From positions 1 to 15,559 of the forward strand of contig JBNJGU010000048.1 in assembly GCA_051747985.1 (NCBI GenBank): DNA of 15,559 nt. Direction: 5' to 3'. This DNA is from PWQG01 sp051747985. GTDB lineage: Bacteria; Pseudomonadota; Gammaproteobacteria; Pseudomonadales; Pseudohongiellaceae. The position numbers and the translations under genes are program-made. The notes under the pieces are model-generated. The model was not told the origin of the DNA, searched no databases, and was given only the letters and a program-made list of their open reading frames with translations. Below, piece by piece: positions 1 through 6,093 of the stretch; position 1 is the first letter of the stretch, and every line of letters starts with the position of its first letter.

Positions 1-528
1 GCCGTCGGCAGTGTCGTGGGACAACTGGCGAAACTGGCGGGTTGCCGCGCCGTGGGTATTGCCGGTGGCCCGGAAAAATGTGCCTATGTGACCGATGAGT
101 TGGGTTTCGATGCCTGTATCGATTACAAGGCCGGTAACCTGGAAGCGGACATCGCCGCCGCCACGCCGGACGGAATCGACGGCATTTTCGAAAATGTCGG
201 CGGTGAGATTTTCGACACCTGTCTGGCCCGCATGAACCCCTTTGGCCGCATCGCCCTGTGCGGACTCATTTCCGGCTACGATGGGCAGGACCTGAGCCTG
301 AAGAATGTCCGTGTCTTTCTGACCATGCGCCTGACCCTTCGCGGCTTCATCATCGCCGAACACATGGAGCACTGGCCGCGGGGGTTGAAAGAGCTGACCG
401 GGCTGATCGCCGAGGGCAAGCTGAAGTACCGGGAAACCATCGCAGAGGGTCTGGAGGCAGCGCCGGAAGCGTTCATGGGCCTGCTGAAGGGCAGGAATTT
501 CGGCAAACAGCTGGTACGCCTTTTCTGA
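1..528 (+). CDS. NADP-dependent zinc-independent oxidoreductase (MDR, YncB/CurA-like), 3' part only
   Basis: The reading frame is open from base 1 and ends with TGA at 526-528, so the N-terminal catalytic domain lies outside the window. About 175 residues are visible. They begin in the nucleotide-binding Rossmann fold (AVGSVVGQLAKLAGC, then GIAGGPEKC), followed by FENVGGEIFD and GRIALCGLISGYDG, the typical pattern of the zinc-free medium-chain reductase group that contains YncB/CurA and leukotriene B4 dehydrogenase-like enzymes. These reduce activated double bonds of enones or quinone-like substrates with NADPH in the cytosol. The substrate cannot be read from the sequence. The C-terminus (FGKQLVRLF) looks complete. 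No clear intrinsic terminator follows; the next feature is the vapBC promoter about 15 bases downstream. Family assignment is firm, substrate unknown. Confidence 0.9.
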   Translation, partial: AVGSVVGQLAKLAGCRAVGIAGGPEKCAYVTDELGFDACIDYKAGNLEADIAAATPDGIDGIFENVGGEIFDTCLARMNPFGRIALCGLISGYDGQDLSLKNVRVFLTMRLTLRGFIIAEHMEHWPRGLKELTGLIAEGKLKYRETIAEGLEAAPEAFMGLLKGRNFGKQLVRLF

Positions 529-542
529 TGATGTTATATACC

Positions 543-571
543 TTGATATATATTTTCACAATGACTATACT
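543..571 (+). promoter_or_regulatory. Sigma-70-type promoter of vapBC
   Basis: A -35 box TTGATA (543-548) and a -10 box TATACT (566-571) are separated by exactly 17 bases. Five of six positions match consensus at each box. The predicted transcription start is near 578, giving a leader of roughly 47 bases before vapB. The stretch is clearly more AT-rich than its surroundings. The -10 box lies inside an inverted repeat, as expected for an autorepressed toxin-antitoxin operon. Confidence 0.7.
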
Positions 572-585
572 ACGTATGTAGTCAT
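561..585. promoter_or_regulatory. Candidate VapB/VapBC operator (inverted repeat)
   Basis: Arms ATGACTA (561-567) and TAGTCAT (579-585) form a perfect 7-base inverted repeat around an 11-base centre that contains TACGTA. The repeat covers the -10 box and the predicted start site of the vapBC promoter. VapB proteins with an AbrB/MazE-type fold bind such palindromes, alone or in complex with VapC, to repress their own operon. The palindrome is seen directly; its role as operator is inferred. Confidence 0.6.
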
Positions 586-624
586 TATCCGGGATGACTT
601 CAGTGCTTCCGGAGGAGATCCATC

Positions 625-867
625 ATGAGACGTATCGCCAGGCTGTTCATGAACGGCCGTAGCCAGGCAGTAAGGTTGCCAGCGGAATTCCGGTTCGAAG
701 GCAAGGAAGTCTATATCCGGAAGGATCCGGAAACCGGTGATGTCATACTTTCACGCAGACCCGGTGACTGGGAAAGTTTCTTCCGGATGGTGGATGCATC
801 GGACGTCCCGGATGACTTCATGAAGGACCGGGAAAATGATATCGAGCCCGACAGGGAACTGTTCTGA
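625..867 (+). CDS. vapB: VapB-type antitoxin (AbrB/MazE fold)
   Basis: An 80-residue protein. Residues 1-50 carry the swapped-hairpin AbrB/SpoVT DNA-binding domain typical of VapB (RIARLFMNGRSQAVRLPAEF, then GKEVYIRKDPETGDVILS). Residues 51-80 form an acidic, Trp/Phe-containing tail (DWESFFRMVD...) of the kind that occupies the toxin active site. The ATG at 625 is preceded by a strong ribosome site GGAGGAG (611-617) at good spacing. The stop is 26 bases before vapC. In this family the antitoxin neutralises VapC by direct binding and represses the operon through a palindrome; one overlaps the promoter here. The homologous architecture is that of Shigella MvpAT and Salmonella VapBC. Confidence 0.9.
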   Translation: MRRIARLFMNGRSQAVRLPAEFRFEGKEVYIRKDPETGDVILSRRPGDWESFFRMVDASDVPDDFMKDRENDIEPDRELF

Positions 868-893
868 TCAGCAGGAAATCCGGGAGTCAGGTA

Positions 894-1304
894 ATGGATG
901 ACCGACACTATATGCTGGATACCAATACCGCGAGTTACATTATCCGGGGCGAGCCCGCATCTCTGAGACACAGGCTGCTTACCATCCCGATGAACCGTGT
1001 GTGTATATCCGCGATCACCGAGGCGGAACTGCTGCGCGGCGTTGCAAGAAGGCCGGGTGCAGCGAATCTGAAGGCGCTGGTCGGCGAGTTCCTTTCCCGT
1101 GTCGAGATTCTGCCATGGAATTCGGTTGCCGCCCGGAACTGGGCTGAGCTGAAAACGCGCTGTGAGAAAGAAGGAACGGCCCTCGGCGCGATGGACATGC
1201 TGATTGCCGCACATTCGCTGGCAGCGGAAGCCACGCTGGTAACGAGTGATCGAAGCTTTCACAGCCTCTCGCACCTGACACTGGAAGACTGGACACGCCA
1301 CTGA
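894..1304 (+). CDS. vapC: VapC-type toxin, PIN-domain endoribonuclease
   Basis: A 136-residue single-domain PIN protein, the usual size for VapC. The N-terminus YMLDTN gives the first acidic metal ligand (D9). ISAITEAELLRG supplies E43. The motif ALGAMDMLIAAHSLA contains D101, and LVTSDRSF contains D119. All four acidic positions expected for Mg-dependent RNA cleavage are present, so the toxin looks intact. VapC toxins of this subgroup cut initiator tRNA in enteric bacteria; that specificity cannot be read here. The ATG at 894 follows a modest GGGAG site (882-886). The gene is the second in the vapBC operon and ends 20 bases before the stop codon of convergent ubiD. Confidence 0.92.
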   Translation: MDDRHYMLDTNTASYIIRGEPASLRHRLLTIPMNRVCISAITEAELLRGVARRPGAANLKALVGEFLSRVEILPWNSVAARNWAELKTRCEKEGTALGAMDMLIAAHSLAAEATLVTSDRSFHSLSHLTLEDWTRH

Positions 1305-1324
1305 AGTTGAGTCTGTTCACCCTG

Positions 1325-2797
1325 CTATGAAGTAGTGATTCCCAACGAGTCCCACAACTCATCAACCCGTTCCTTCACGGCCGCATCCATGGTGATGGGT
1401 GTCCCCCATTCCCGATCCGTTTCCCCCGGCCATTTGTTGGTCGCATCCATTCCCATCTTGGAGCCCAGCCCCGAAACCGGAGACGCAAAGTCCAGATAGT
1501 CGATCGGCGTGTTCTCGACCAGCACCGTGTCACGCGCCGGATCCATGCGCGTGGTCATGGCCCAGACCACATCGTTCCAGTCCCGCACGTTGACGTCGTC
1601 GTCGGTGACGATGACGAATTTGGTGTACATGAACTGGCGCAGAAAGGACCAGGCGCCCATCATCACCCGCTTGGCATGACCGGGATACTGCTTCTTCATG
1701 CTGATCACCGCCATACGGTAGGAGCAGCCCTCGGGCGGCAGATAGAAATCGGTGATCTCCGGATACTGTTTCTGTATCAGTGGCACGAAGACTTCGTTCA
1801 GGGCCACGCCCAGCATGGCCGGTTCATCTGGCGGGCGGCCGGTGTAGGTGCTGTGGTAGATCGGATTGCGTCGGTGGGTCATTTTCGTGACCGTGAACAC
1901 CGGAAATTCCTCGACTTCATTGTAATAGCCCGTATGGTCGCCATAGGGGCCCTCCGGTGCCATGTCGTCCGGATGGATCACGCCCTCCAGAATGATCTCG
2001 GCCGTGGCCGGCACCTGCAGGTCATTGGTCAGGCAGTTGGCCACTTCCGTGCGCGAGCCTCGTAGCAGGCCGGCGAAAGCATACTCGGACAGCGTGTCGG
2101 GAACGGGGGTCACAGTGGCCAGTGTGGTGGCCGGGTCGGCGCCAAGCGCAATGCTGATCGGGAAAGGCGTGCCGGGATGTGTTTTCTGCCAGTCACGGAA
2201 GTCCAGTGCTCCGCCGCGATGTGACAGCCAGCGCATGATCAGCCGGTTGCGGCCGATCTTCTGCATACGGTAAATGCCGAGATTCTGGCGCTCTTTCTCT
2301 GGCCCGCGCGTGACCACCAGGGGCCAGGTTACCAGTGGCCCGGCATCACCAGGCCAGCAAGTCTGTACCGGCAGAACATCCAGATCGACATCGGCTTCGT
2401 CGAGGACCACCTCCTGGCAGGGCGGTGATTTCTTCACTGTCGCCGGCATGTTCAATACCTTCCGGTATGCCGGCAGCTGCTTCCAGAGATGCCTGAGGCC
2501 CTTCGGGGGCTCGGGTTCCTTGAGAAAGGCCAGCAGTTCGCCGACCTCGCGCAGGCCCTGCAGATCTTCCTGTCCCATCGCCATTGCGATGCGGCGGGTA
2601 TTGCCGAACAGGTTGCCCAATAATGGGACATCCGAACCTTTCGGGTTTTCGAAGAGCAGGGCCGGGCCGCCTGAACGCAGTGTGCGATCGCAGATCTCCG
2701 TCACTTCCAGGTACGGATCGACCTCCATGTCGATACGCTTCAGCTCGCCCTCGGCCTCCAGCAGCGCGATGAATTCTCTCAGGTCCCGGCAGCTCAT
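1325..2797 (-). CDS. ubiD: 4-hydroxy-3-polyprenylbenzoate decarboxylase UbiD
   Basis: A 490-residue enzyme, close to the 497 of E. coli UbiD and alignable along its length. It decarboxylates 3-polyprenyl-4-hydroxybenzoate in ubiquinone synthesis using prenylated FMN made by UbiX. Visible active-site elements are NLGIYR (N172, R177), HRGGAL (H193), LSEYAFAG (E238) and PEGPYGD (E282, D287). Their spacing matches the metal ligands (N, H, E) and the catalytic Arg-Glu-Glu/Asp set of the UbiD/Fdc family; Asp at the last position is normal for UbiD proper. It follows rho by 13 bases and has no convincing Shine-Dalgarno, so it is probably co-transcribed with, and translationally dependent on, rho. 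A CTG codon a few triplets upstream is a less likely start. ubiX is not in the window. Confidence 0.96.
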   Translation of the reverse strand: MSCRDLREFIALLEAEGELKRIDMEVDPYLEVTEICDRTLRSGGPALLFENPKGSDVPLLGNLFGNTRRIAMAMGQEDLQGLREVGELLAFLKEPEPPKGLRHLWKQLPAYRKVLNMPATVKKSPPCQEVVLDEADVDLDVLPVQTCWPGDAGPLVTWPLVVTRGPEKERQNLGIYRMQKIGRNRLIMRWLSHRGGALDFRDWQKTHPGTPFPISIALGADPATTLATVTPVPDTLSEYAFAGLLRGSRTEVANCLTNDLQVPATAEIILEGVIHPDDMAPEGPYGDHTGYYNEVEEFPVFTVTKMTHRRNPIYHSTYTGRPPDEPAMLGVALNEVFVPLIQKQYPEITDFYLPPEGCSYRMAVISMKKQYPGHAKRVMMGAWSFLRQFMYTKFVIVTDDDVNVRDWNDVVWAMTTRMDPARDTVLVENTPIDYLDFASPVSGLGSKMGMDATNKWPGETDREWGTPITMDAAVKERVDELWDSLGITTS

Positions 2798-2810
2798 CGA
2801 TGGCAGCGCG

Positions 2811-4070
2811 CTACTTGCGCTTCATGGAGTTGAAGAACTCATCGTTGGTCTTGGTGTCCTTCAGCTTGTCCAGGATGAACTCGGTGGCCTGCACGTCTTC
2901 CATGGAGGCGAGGATCTTGCGCAGGATCCACATGCGCTGCAGCTCTTCCTCGGACGTCAGCAGCTCCTCCCGGCGCGTGCCGGAACGGCGCACATTGATG
3001 GCCGGGTAAATGCGTTTCTCGGCGATCTTGCGGTCCAGGTGCAGCTCCATGTTGCCGGTGCCCTTGAACTCCTCGTAGATCACCTCGTCCATCTTGGAGC
3101 CGGTGTCCACCAGCGCCGTGGCGATGATGGTCAGGCTGCCGCCCTCCTCCAGGTTGCGCGCCGCGCCGAAGAAACGCTTGGGGCGCTCCAGGGCATGGGC
3201 GTCGACACCACCGGTCAGCACCTTGCCGGAAGACGGCACAATGGTGTTGTAGGCGCGCGCCAGGCGGGTGATGGAGTCCAGCAGGATGACCACATCCTCC
3301 TTGTGTTCCACCAGGCGCTTGGCCTTCTCGATCACCATCTCGGCCACCTGCACGTGACGGGCCGGCGGCTCGTCAAAAGTACTGGCCACCACTTCACCGC
3401 GTACCGAGCGCTGCATCTCCGTCACTTCTTCCGGACGCTCGTCGATCAACAGCACGATCAGGCGGCATTCGGGATTGTTACGGGCGATGGACTGGGCGAT
3501 GTTCTGGAGGATGAGGGTCTTGCCGGCTTTCGGTGGAGAAACGATCAGGCCGCGCTGGCCTTTGCCGATGGGTGCCGTCAGGTCAATGGTCCGGGCACTG
3601 AGATCCTCGGTGCTGCCGTTGCCCACTTCCAGCTTCAGGCGCTCGGTGGCGAACAGCGGAGTCAGGTTCTCGAACAGGATCTTGTGTTTGGAATTCTCGG
3701 GTTTGGCAAAATTGACTTCGGAGATCTTCAGCAGGGCGAAATAACGTTCCCCGTCCTTGGGGGGCCGGATCTTGCCGGCAATCGTGTCCCCCGTGCGTAA
3801 ATTGAAGCGTCGTATCTGACTGGGCGAGACGTAGATATCGTCGGGGCCCGCCAGGTACGATGAATCCGCCGAACGCAGGAAGCCAAAGCCGTCCTGCAGG
3901 ATCTCCAGTACGCCGTCCCCGTAGATGTCCTCGCCATTCTTGGCGTGCTTCTTGAGGATGGCGAAAATGATGTCCTGCTTGCGGGTACGGGAGAGATTGT
4001 CCAGTCCCATCTCGCGAGCGCGTTCCAGTAGGTCGGTGATGGGCTCTTTCTTCAGATCGGTCAGATTCAT
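2811..4070 (-). CDS. rho: Transcription termination factor Rho
   Basis: A 419-residue protein, the same length as E. coli Rho and nearly colinear with it. Residues 1-45 are the helical N-terminal domain (MNLTDLKKEPI...RKQDIIFAIL). Residues 50-125 are the RNA-binding CSD/OB domain, including GFGFLR and YVSPSQIRRFNLR. The ATPase core has the P-loop PPKAGKT (179-185), the Walker B segment VVILLDSITR (D265), the Q-loop around 280-290, the R-loop near 320-326 and an arginine finger at R366 (RRSGTRREE). Rho is the hexameric RNA helicase that ends transcription at C-rich rut sites. The ATG at 4070 lacks an obvious Shine-Dalgarno. A long leader precedes it, and ubiD follows closely on the same strand. 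Confidence 0.98.
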   Translation of the reverse strand: MNLTDLKKEPITDLLERAREMGLDNLSRTRKQDIIFAILKKHAKNGEDIYGDGVLEILQDGFGFLRSADSSYLAGPDDIYVSPSQIRRFNLRTGDTIAGKIRPPKDGERYFALLKISEVNFAKPENSKHKILFENLTPLFATERLKLEVGNGSTEDLSARTIDLTAPIGKGQRGLIVSPPKAGKTLILQNIAQSIARNNPECRLIVLLIDERPEEVTEMQRSVRGEVVASTFDEPPARHVQVAEMVIEKAKRLVEHKEDVVILLDSITRLARAYNTIVPSSGKVLTGGVDAHALERPKRFFGAARNLEEGGSLTIIATALVDTGSKMDEVIYEEFKGTGNMELHLDRKIAEKRIYPAINVRRSGTRREELLTSEEELQRMWILRKILASMEDVQATEFILDKLKDTKTNDEFFNSMKRK

Positions 4071-4258
4071 AGTTGTCAGTGTTATCAGGATATGAAGGTG
4101 CTGTACGTGTCGCAGTCAGTCTGCATCAAAGGGCAGGCCGTTCATCATGGCGATGGGAGTCGGCGTGTACTGTACGTACAGGATGTAATGGATTATGTGT
4201 AAAAAATGATCAGTAATGGTCGGCGACGGGGTAAGGGTGTGCCGGGAAGCACTGGATC
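4071..4258 (-). promoter_or_regulatory. Long rho 5' leader, candidate autoregulatory attenuator
   Basis: About 188 untranslated bases lie between the predicted rho start site and its ATG. Read on the minus strand, the promoter-proximal half is rich in C and poor in G (for example CACACCCTTACCCC, then ACACATAATCCATTACATCC), which resembles a Rho loading (rut) region. The leader contains a perfect 12-base palindrome CTGTACGTACAG at 4170-4181 and a related element at 4098-4108. E. coli rho is known to attenuate its own transcription in its leader; the same role here is inferred from composition and position. No convincing leader peptide with a ribosome site was found. Confidence 0.45.
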
Positions 4259-4265
4259 GCGAACC

Positions 4266-4295
4266 ACTATAAAACGGCTTTTACGCCTTTGTCCA
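4266..4295 (-). promoter_or_regulatory. Candidate sigma-70 promoter for rho-ubiD
   Basis: On the minus strand, TGGACA (4295-4290) and TATAGT (4271-4266) are separated by 18 bases; each box matches five of six consensus positions. The start site would fall near 4258, giving rho a leader of about 190 bases. The promoter lies between trxA and rho, so rho-ubiD can be expressed independently of trxA even though all are on one strand. Confidence 0.55.
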
Positions 4296-4323
4296 GTAAA
4301 AATGTGCAATGCGGGCGGACGAT

Positions 4324-4350
4324 GCAGCCGGTGGATCCAGGTCCGGCTGC
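4324..4350 (-). repeat. Perfect 8-bp GC-rich inverted repeat after trxA
   Basis: GCAGCCGG (4324-4331) and CCGGCTGC (4343-4350) form an 8-base stem around an 11-base centre that itself contains the palindrome TGGATCCA. It starts 18 bases beyond the trxA stop codon, the position of a transcription terminator or mRNA-stabilising hairpin. It is not followed directly by a T-run on the minus strand (the first, TTTTT, is about 20 bases further), so it is not a standard intrinsic terminator. Confidence 0.5.
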
Positions 4351-4367
4351 CTGTTGTCCGGCCGGGA

Positions 4368-4694
4368 TCAGATCACACTGTCAATAAAGGCAGCCAGCTG
4401 TGACTTCGACAGGGCGCCGACCTTGGTGCCCTCGGCCTGGCCGTTCTTGAACAGGATCAGTGTCGGAATCCCGCGGACACCATACTTGGGCGCGGTTTCC
4501 GGATTGCTGTCGATGTTCAGCTTGGCAACGGTCAGCTTGCCGTTGTATTCGTCGGCGAGTTCTTCCAGGACCGGTGCGATCATCTTGCAGGGGCCACACC
4601 ATTCGGCCCAGAAATCGACAAGCACGGGCCCATCGGCTTTCAACACGTCTTCTTCGAAACTGGCGTCGGATATCTGAACGATATTGTCGCTCAT
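4368..4694 (-). CDS. trxA: Thioredoxin 1
   Basis: A 108-residue classical thioredoxin, highly similar to E. coli TrxA in every segment. It carries the redox motif WCGPC (C33, C36), the buried D27, the cis-proline P77 in RGIPT, and the family ending KVGALSKSQL. It reduces protein disulfides in the cytosol (ribonucleotide reductase, PAPS reductase, methionine sulfoxide reductases) using electrons from thioredoxin reductase. The frame is open 11 codons further upstream to 4727, but the start at 4694 is preferred. It aligns with MSDKI... of E. coli and is preceded by AAAGGAAG at suitable spacing, while the upstream residues (FRLPKKGRRF) have no family counterpart. It is followed by rho, an order conserved in many gammaproteobacteria. 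Confidence 0.97.
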   Translation of the reverse strand: MSDNIVQISDASFEEDVLKADGPVLVDFWAEWCGPCKMIAPVLEELADEYNGKLTVAKLNIDSNPETAPKYGVRGIPTLILFKNGQAEGTKVGALSKSQLAAFIDSVI

Positions 4695-4735
4695 AAAGCG
4701 TCTTCCTTTCTTCGGTAGTCGGAACAAGCACCGGG

Positions 4736-4754
4736 GGACTGTCGGTTACAGTCC
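4736..4754 (-). other. Hairpin in the trxA 5' leader
   Basis: GGACTGT (4736-4742) and ACAGTCC (4748-4754) form a perfect 7-base stem with a 5-base loop, inside the predicted trxA leader and about 40 bases upstream of the start codon. It is not followed by a T-run, so it is not a terminator. It could stabilise the message or be a protein-binding palindrome; no function can be assigned. Confidence 0.4.
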
Positions 4755-4781
4755 AGTCGGGAGGCTCATCATCAGGGAAAT

Positions 4782-4810
4782 TTTGTAAACTTCTCCTATC
4801 ATAAGGACAA
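4782..4810 (-). promoter_or_regulatory. Candidate promoter for trxA
   Basis: On the minus strand, TTGTCC (4810-4805) and TACAAA (4787-4782) are 17 bases apart, each with four of six consensus matches. The start site would be near 4775, about 80 bases before the trxA ATG. The remaining bases up to the hemB stop codon (about 4811-4931) hold short imperfect palindromes but no gene or clear terminator that I can support. Confidence 0.4.
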
Positions 4811-4931
4811 ATTGTCAGGTTTCAAGTCTGGTGATCAAACCAGCGGGAGTCGCCTGCCTCATGGATCGGTTCATGATCGAGTACAGCCTACGCTCCCGAT
4901 ATGGGGGTTGGACCAGTCCCGTTACGGGTTG

Positions 4932-5936
4932 TTACATCGAGCCCCGCAACAGTCGGGCCGCCTTTTTGGCGAAATAGGTCAGAATGCCATCGGCGCCGGC
5001 GCGTTTGATACAGAGCAATGACTCCAGCGCTACCGCCTTCTCGTCCAGCCAGCCGTTTTCCGCCGCGGCCATGTGCATGGCGTACTCGCCGCTGACCTGG
5101 TAGACGAAAGTGGGCGCACCGAACTCGTCCTTCACGCGGCGGACGATGTCCAGATACGGCATGCCGGGCTTGATCATCACCATGTCGGCGCCCTCGGCAA
5201 GGTCCAGTCCGACTTCATGCAGTGCCTCGTCACTGTTGGCCACATCCATCTGGTAGGTATGCTTGTTGCCCTTGCCCAGGTTGCCGCTGGAGCCGACCGC
5301 GTCCCGGAAAGGGCCGTAGTAACTGGAGGCGTACTTGGCGGAGTAGGCCAGTATGCGGGTCAGGCTGTGCCCTCCACCCTCGAGGGCCTGTCGGACCGCG
5401 GCAATCCGTCCGTCCATCATGTCCGACGGGGCAACGATGTCGGCGCCGGCCTCGGCATGGGAAAGCGCCTGGCGCACCAGGGCGTCGACCGTGGGCCCGT
5501 TCATGACATACCCTTGGTCATCGATGATGCCGTCCTGGCCGTGCGTCGTGTACGGATCCAACGCCACATCGGTGATCACGCCAAGCTCCGGGAATTCAGC
5601 CTTGAGACTGCGCACGGCGCGCTGTACCAGCCCCTCCGGGTGCCAGGCGTCGCGACCGTCCTCGGTCTTGCTGTCCTGGCCCGGCGAGGGGAACAGGGCG
5701 ATGGCGGGGATGCCCAGGGCCAGCAGTTCCTCGGCTTCCTTCAACAGCAGATCGATGCTCAGCCGATGGATGTCCGGCATGGAAGGAATCGGTTGCTGTT
5801 GTCCCTTGCCTTCCACGATGAACAGCGGATAGATCAGGTCGTCGGTGCTGAGGCGGTTCTCCCGCATCAGACGACGGCTGAAGTCATCACGGCGCATCCG
5901 GCGCATGCGGGTGTGCGGAAACTGGCGTTGACTCAC
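4932..5936 (-). CDS. hemB: Delta-aminolevulinic acid dehydratase (porphobilinogen synthase)
   Basis: A 334-residue enzyme that condenses two 5-aminolevulinate molecules to porphobilinogen in haem synthesis, normally as a cytosolic octamer. Both Schiff-base lysines are present: K201 in AYSAKYASSYYGPFRDA and K256 in MVMIKPGMPYLD. The segment TDVALDPYTTHGQDG has Asp where zinc enzymes have cysteines, so this is the Mg-dependent type known from Pseudomonas. The start chosen is GTG at 5936 (SQRQFPHTRMRR...), because GGGAG lies six bases upstream and the N-terminus then matches Pseudomonas HemB. The frame is open to an ATG at 6083, but the extra 49 residues are unlike the family and would overlap the promoter. 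Divergent from the fusion gene at 6094. Confidence 0.96.
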   Translation of the reverse strand: MSQRQFPHTRMRRMRRDDFSRRLMRENRLSTDDLIYPLFIVEGKGQQQPIPSMPDIHRLSIDLLLKEAEELLALGIPAIALFPSPGQDSKTEDGRDAWHPEGLVQRAVRSLKAEFPELGVITDVALDPYTTHGQDGIIDDQGYVMNGPTVDALVRQALSHAEAGADIVAPSDMMDGRIAAVRQALEGGGHSLTRILAYSAKYASSYYGPFRDAVGSSGNLGKGNKHTYQMDVANSDEALHEVGLDLAEGADMVMIKPGMPYLDIVRRVKDEFGAPTFVYQVSGEYAMHMAAAENGWLDEKAVALESLLCIKRAGADGILTYFAKKAARLLRGSM

Positions 5937-6012
5937 GGGGAACTCCCTGGATGTCGGTATGGGGCTGTCGGGTTGGCGGGCACCGGCACAGGCTCTGGTC
6001 CCCGTAACAAAA

Positions 6013-6040
6013 ACTATAGCATAGCGTCCGGATGGGGCAA
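6013..6040 (-). promoter_or_regulatory. Candidate sigma-70 promoter for hemB
   Basis: On the minus strand, TTGCCC (6040-6035) and TATAGT (6018-6013) are separated by 16 bases. The -10 box matches five of six positions. The start would be near 6006, leaving a leader of about 70 bases before the GTG start. The location also argues against the longer ATG start at 6083 for hemB. Confidence 0.55.
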
Positions 6041-6093
6041 ACGAAGAACCATACCATGTAGACTGCGAGCTGGACACCAACAAGGATCAACCG

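Noticed and set aside
2274..3800. A 508-codon plus-strand ORF antisense to ubiD and rho
   Set aside because: It is a high-GC shadow of two strongly conserved minus-strand genes. The translation resembles no family and there is no ribosome site.
4116..4148. Possible rho leader peptide (MMNGLPFDAD) on the minus strand
   Set aside because: No ribosome site precedes it and the sequence does not resemble E. coli RhoL; a chance short ORF is more likely.
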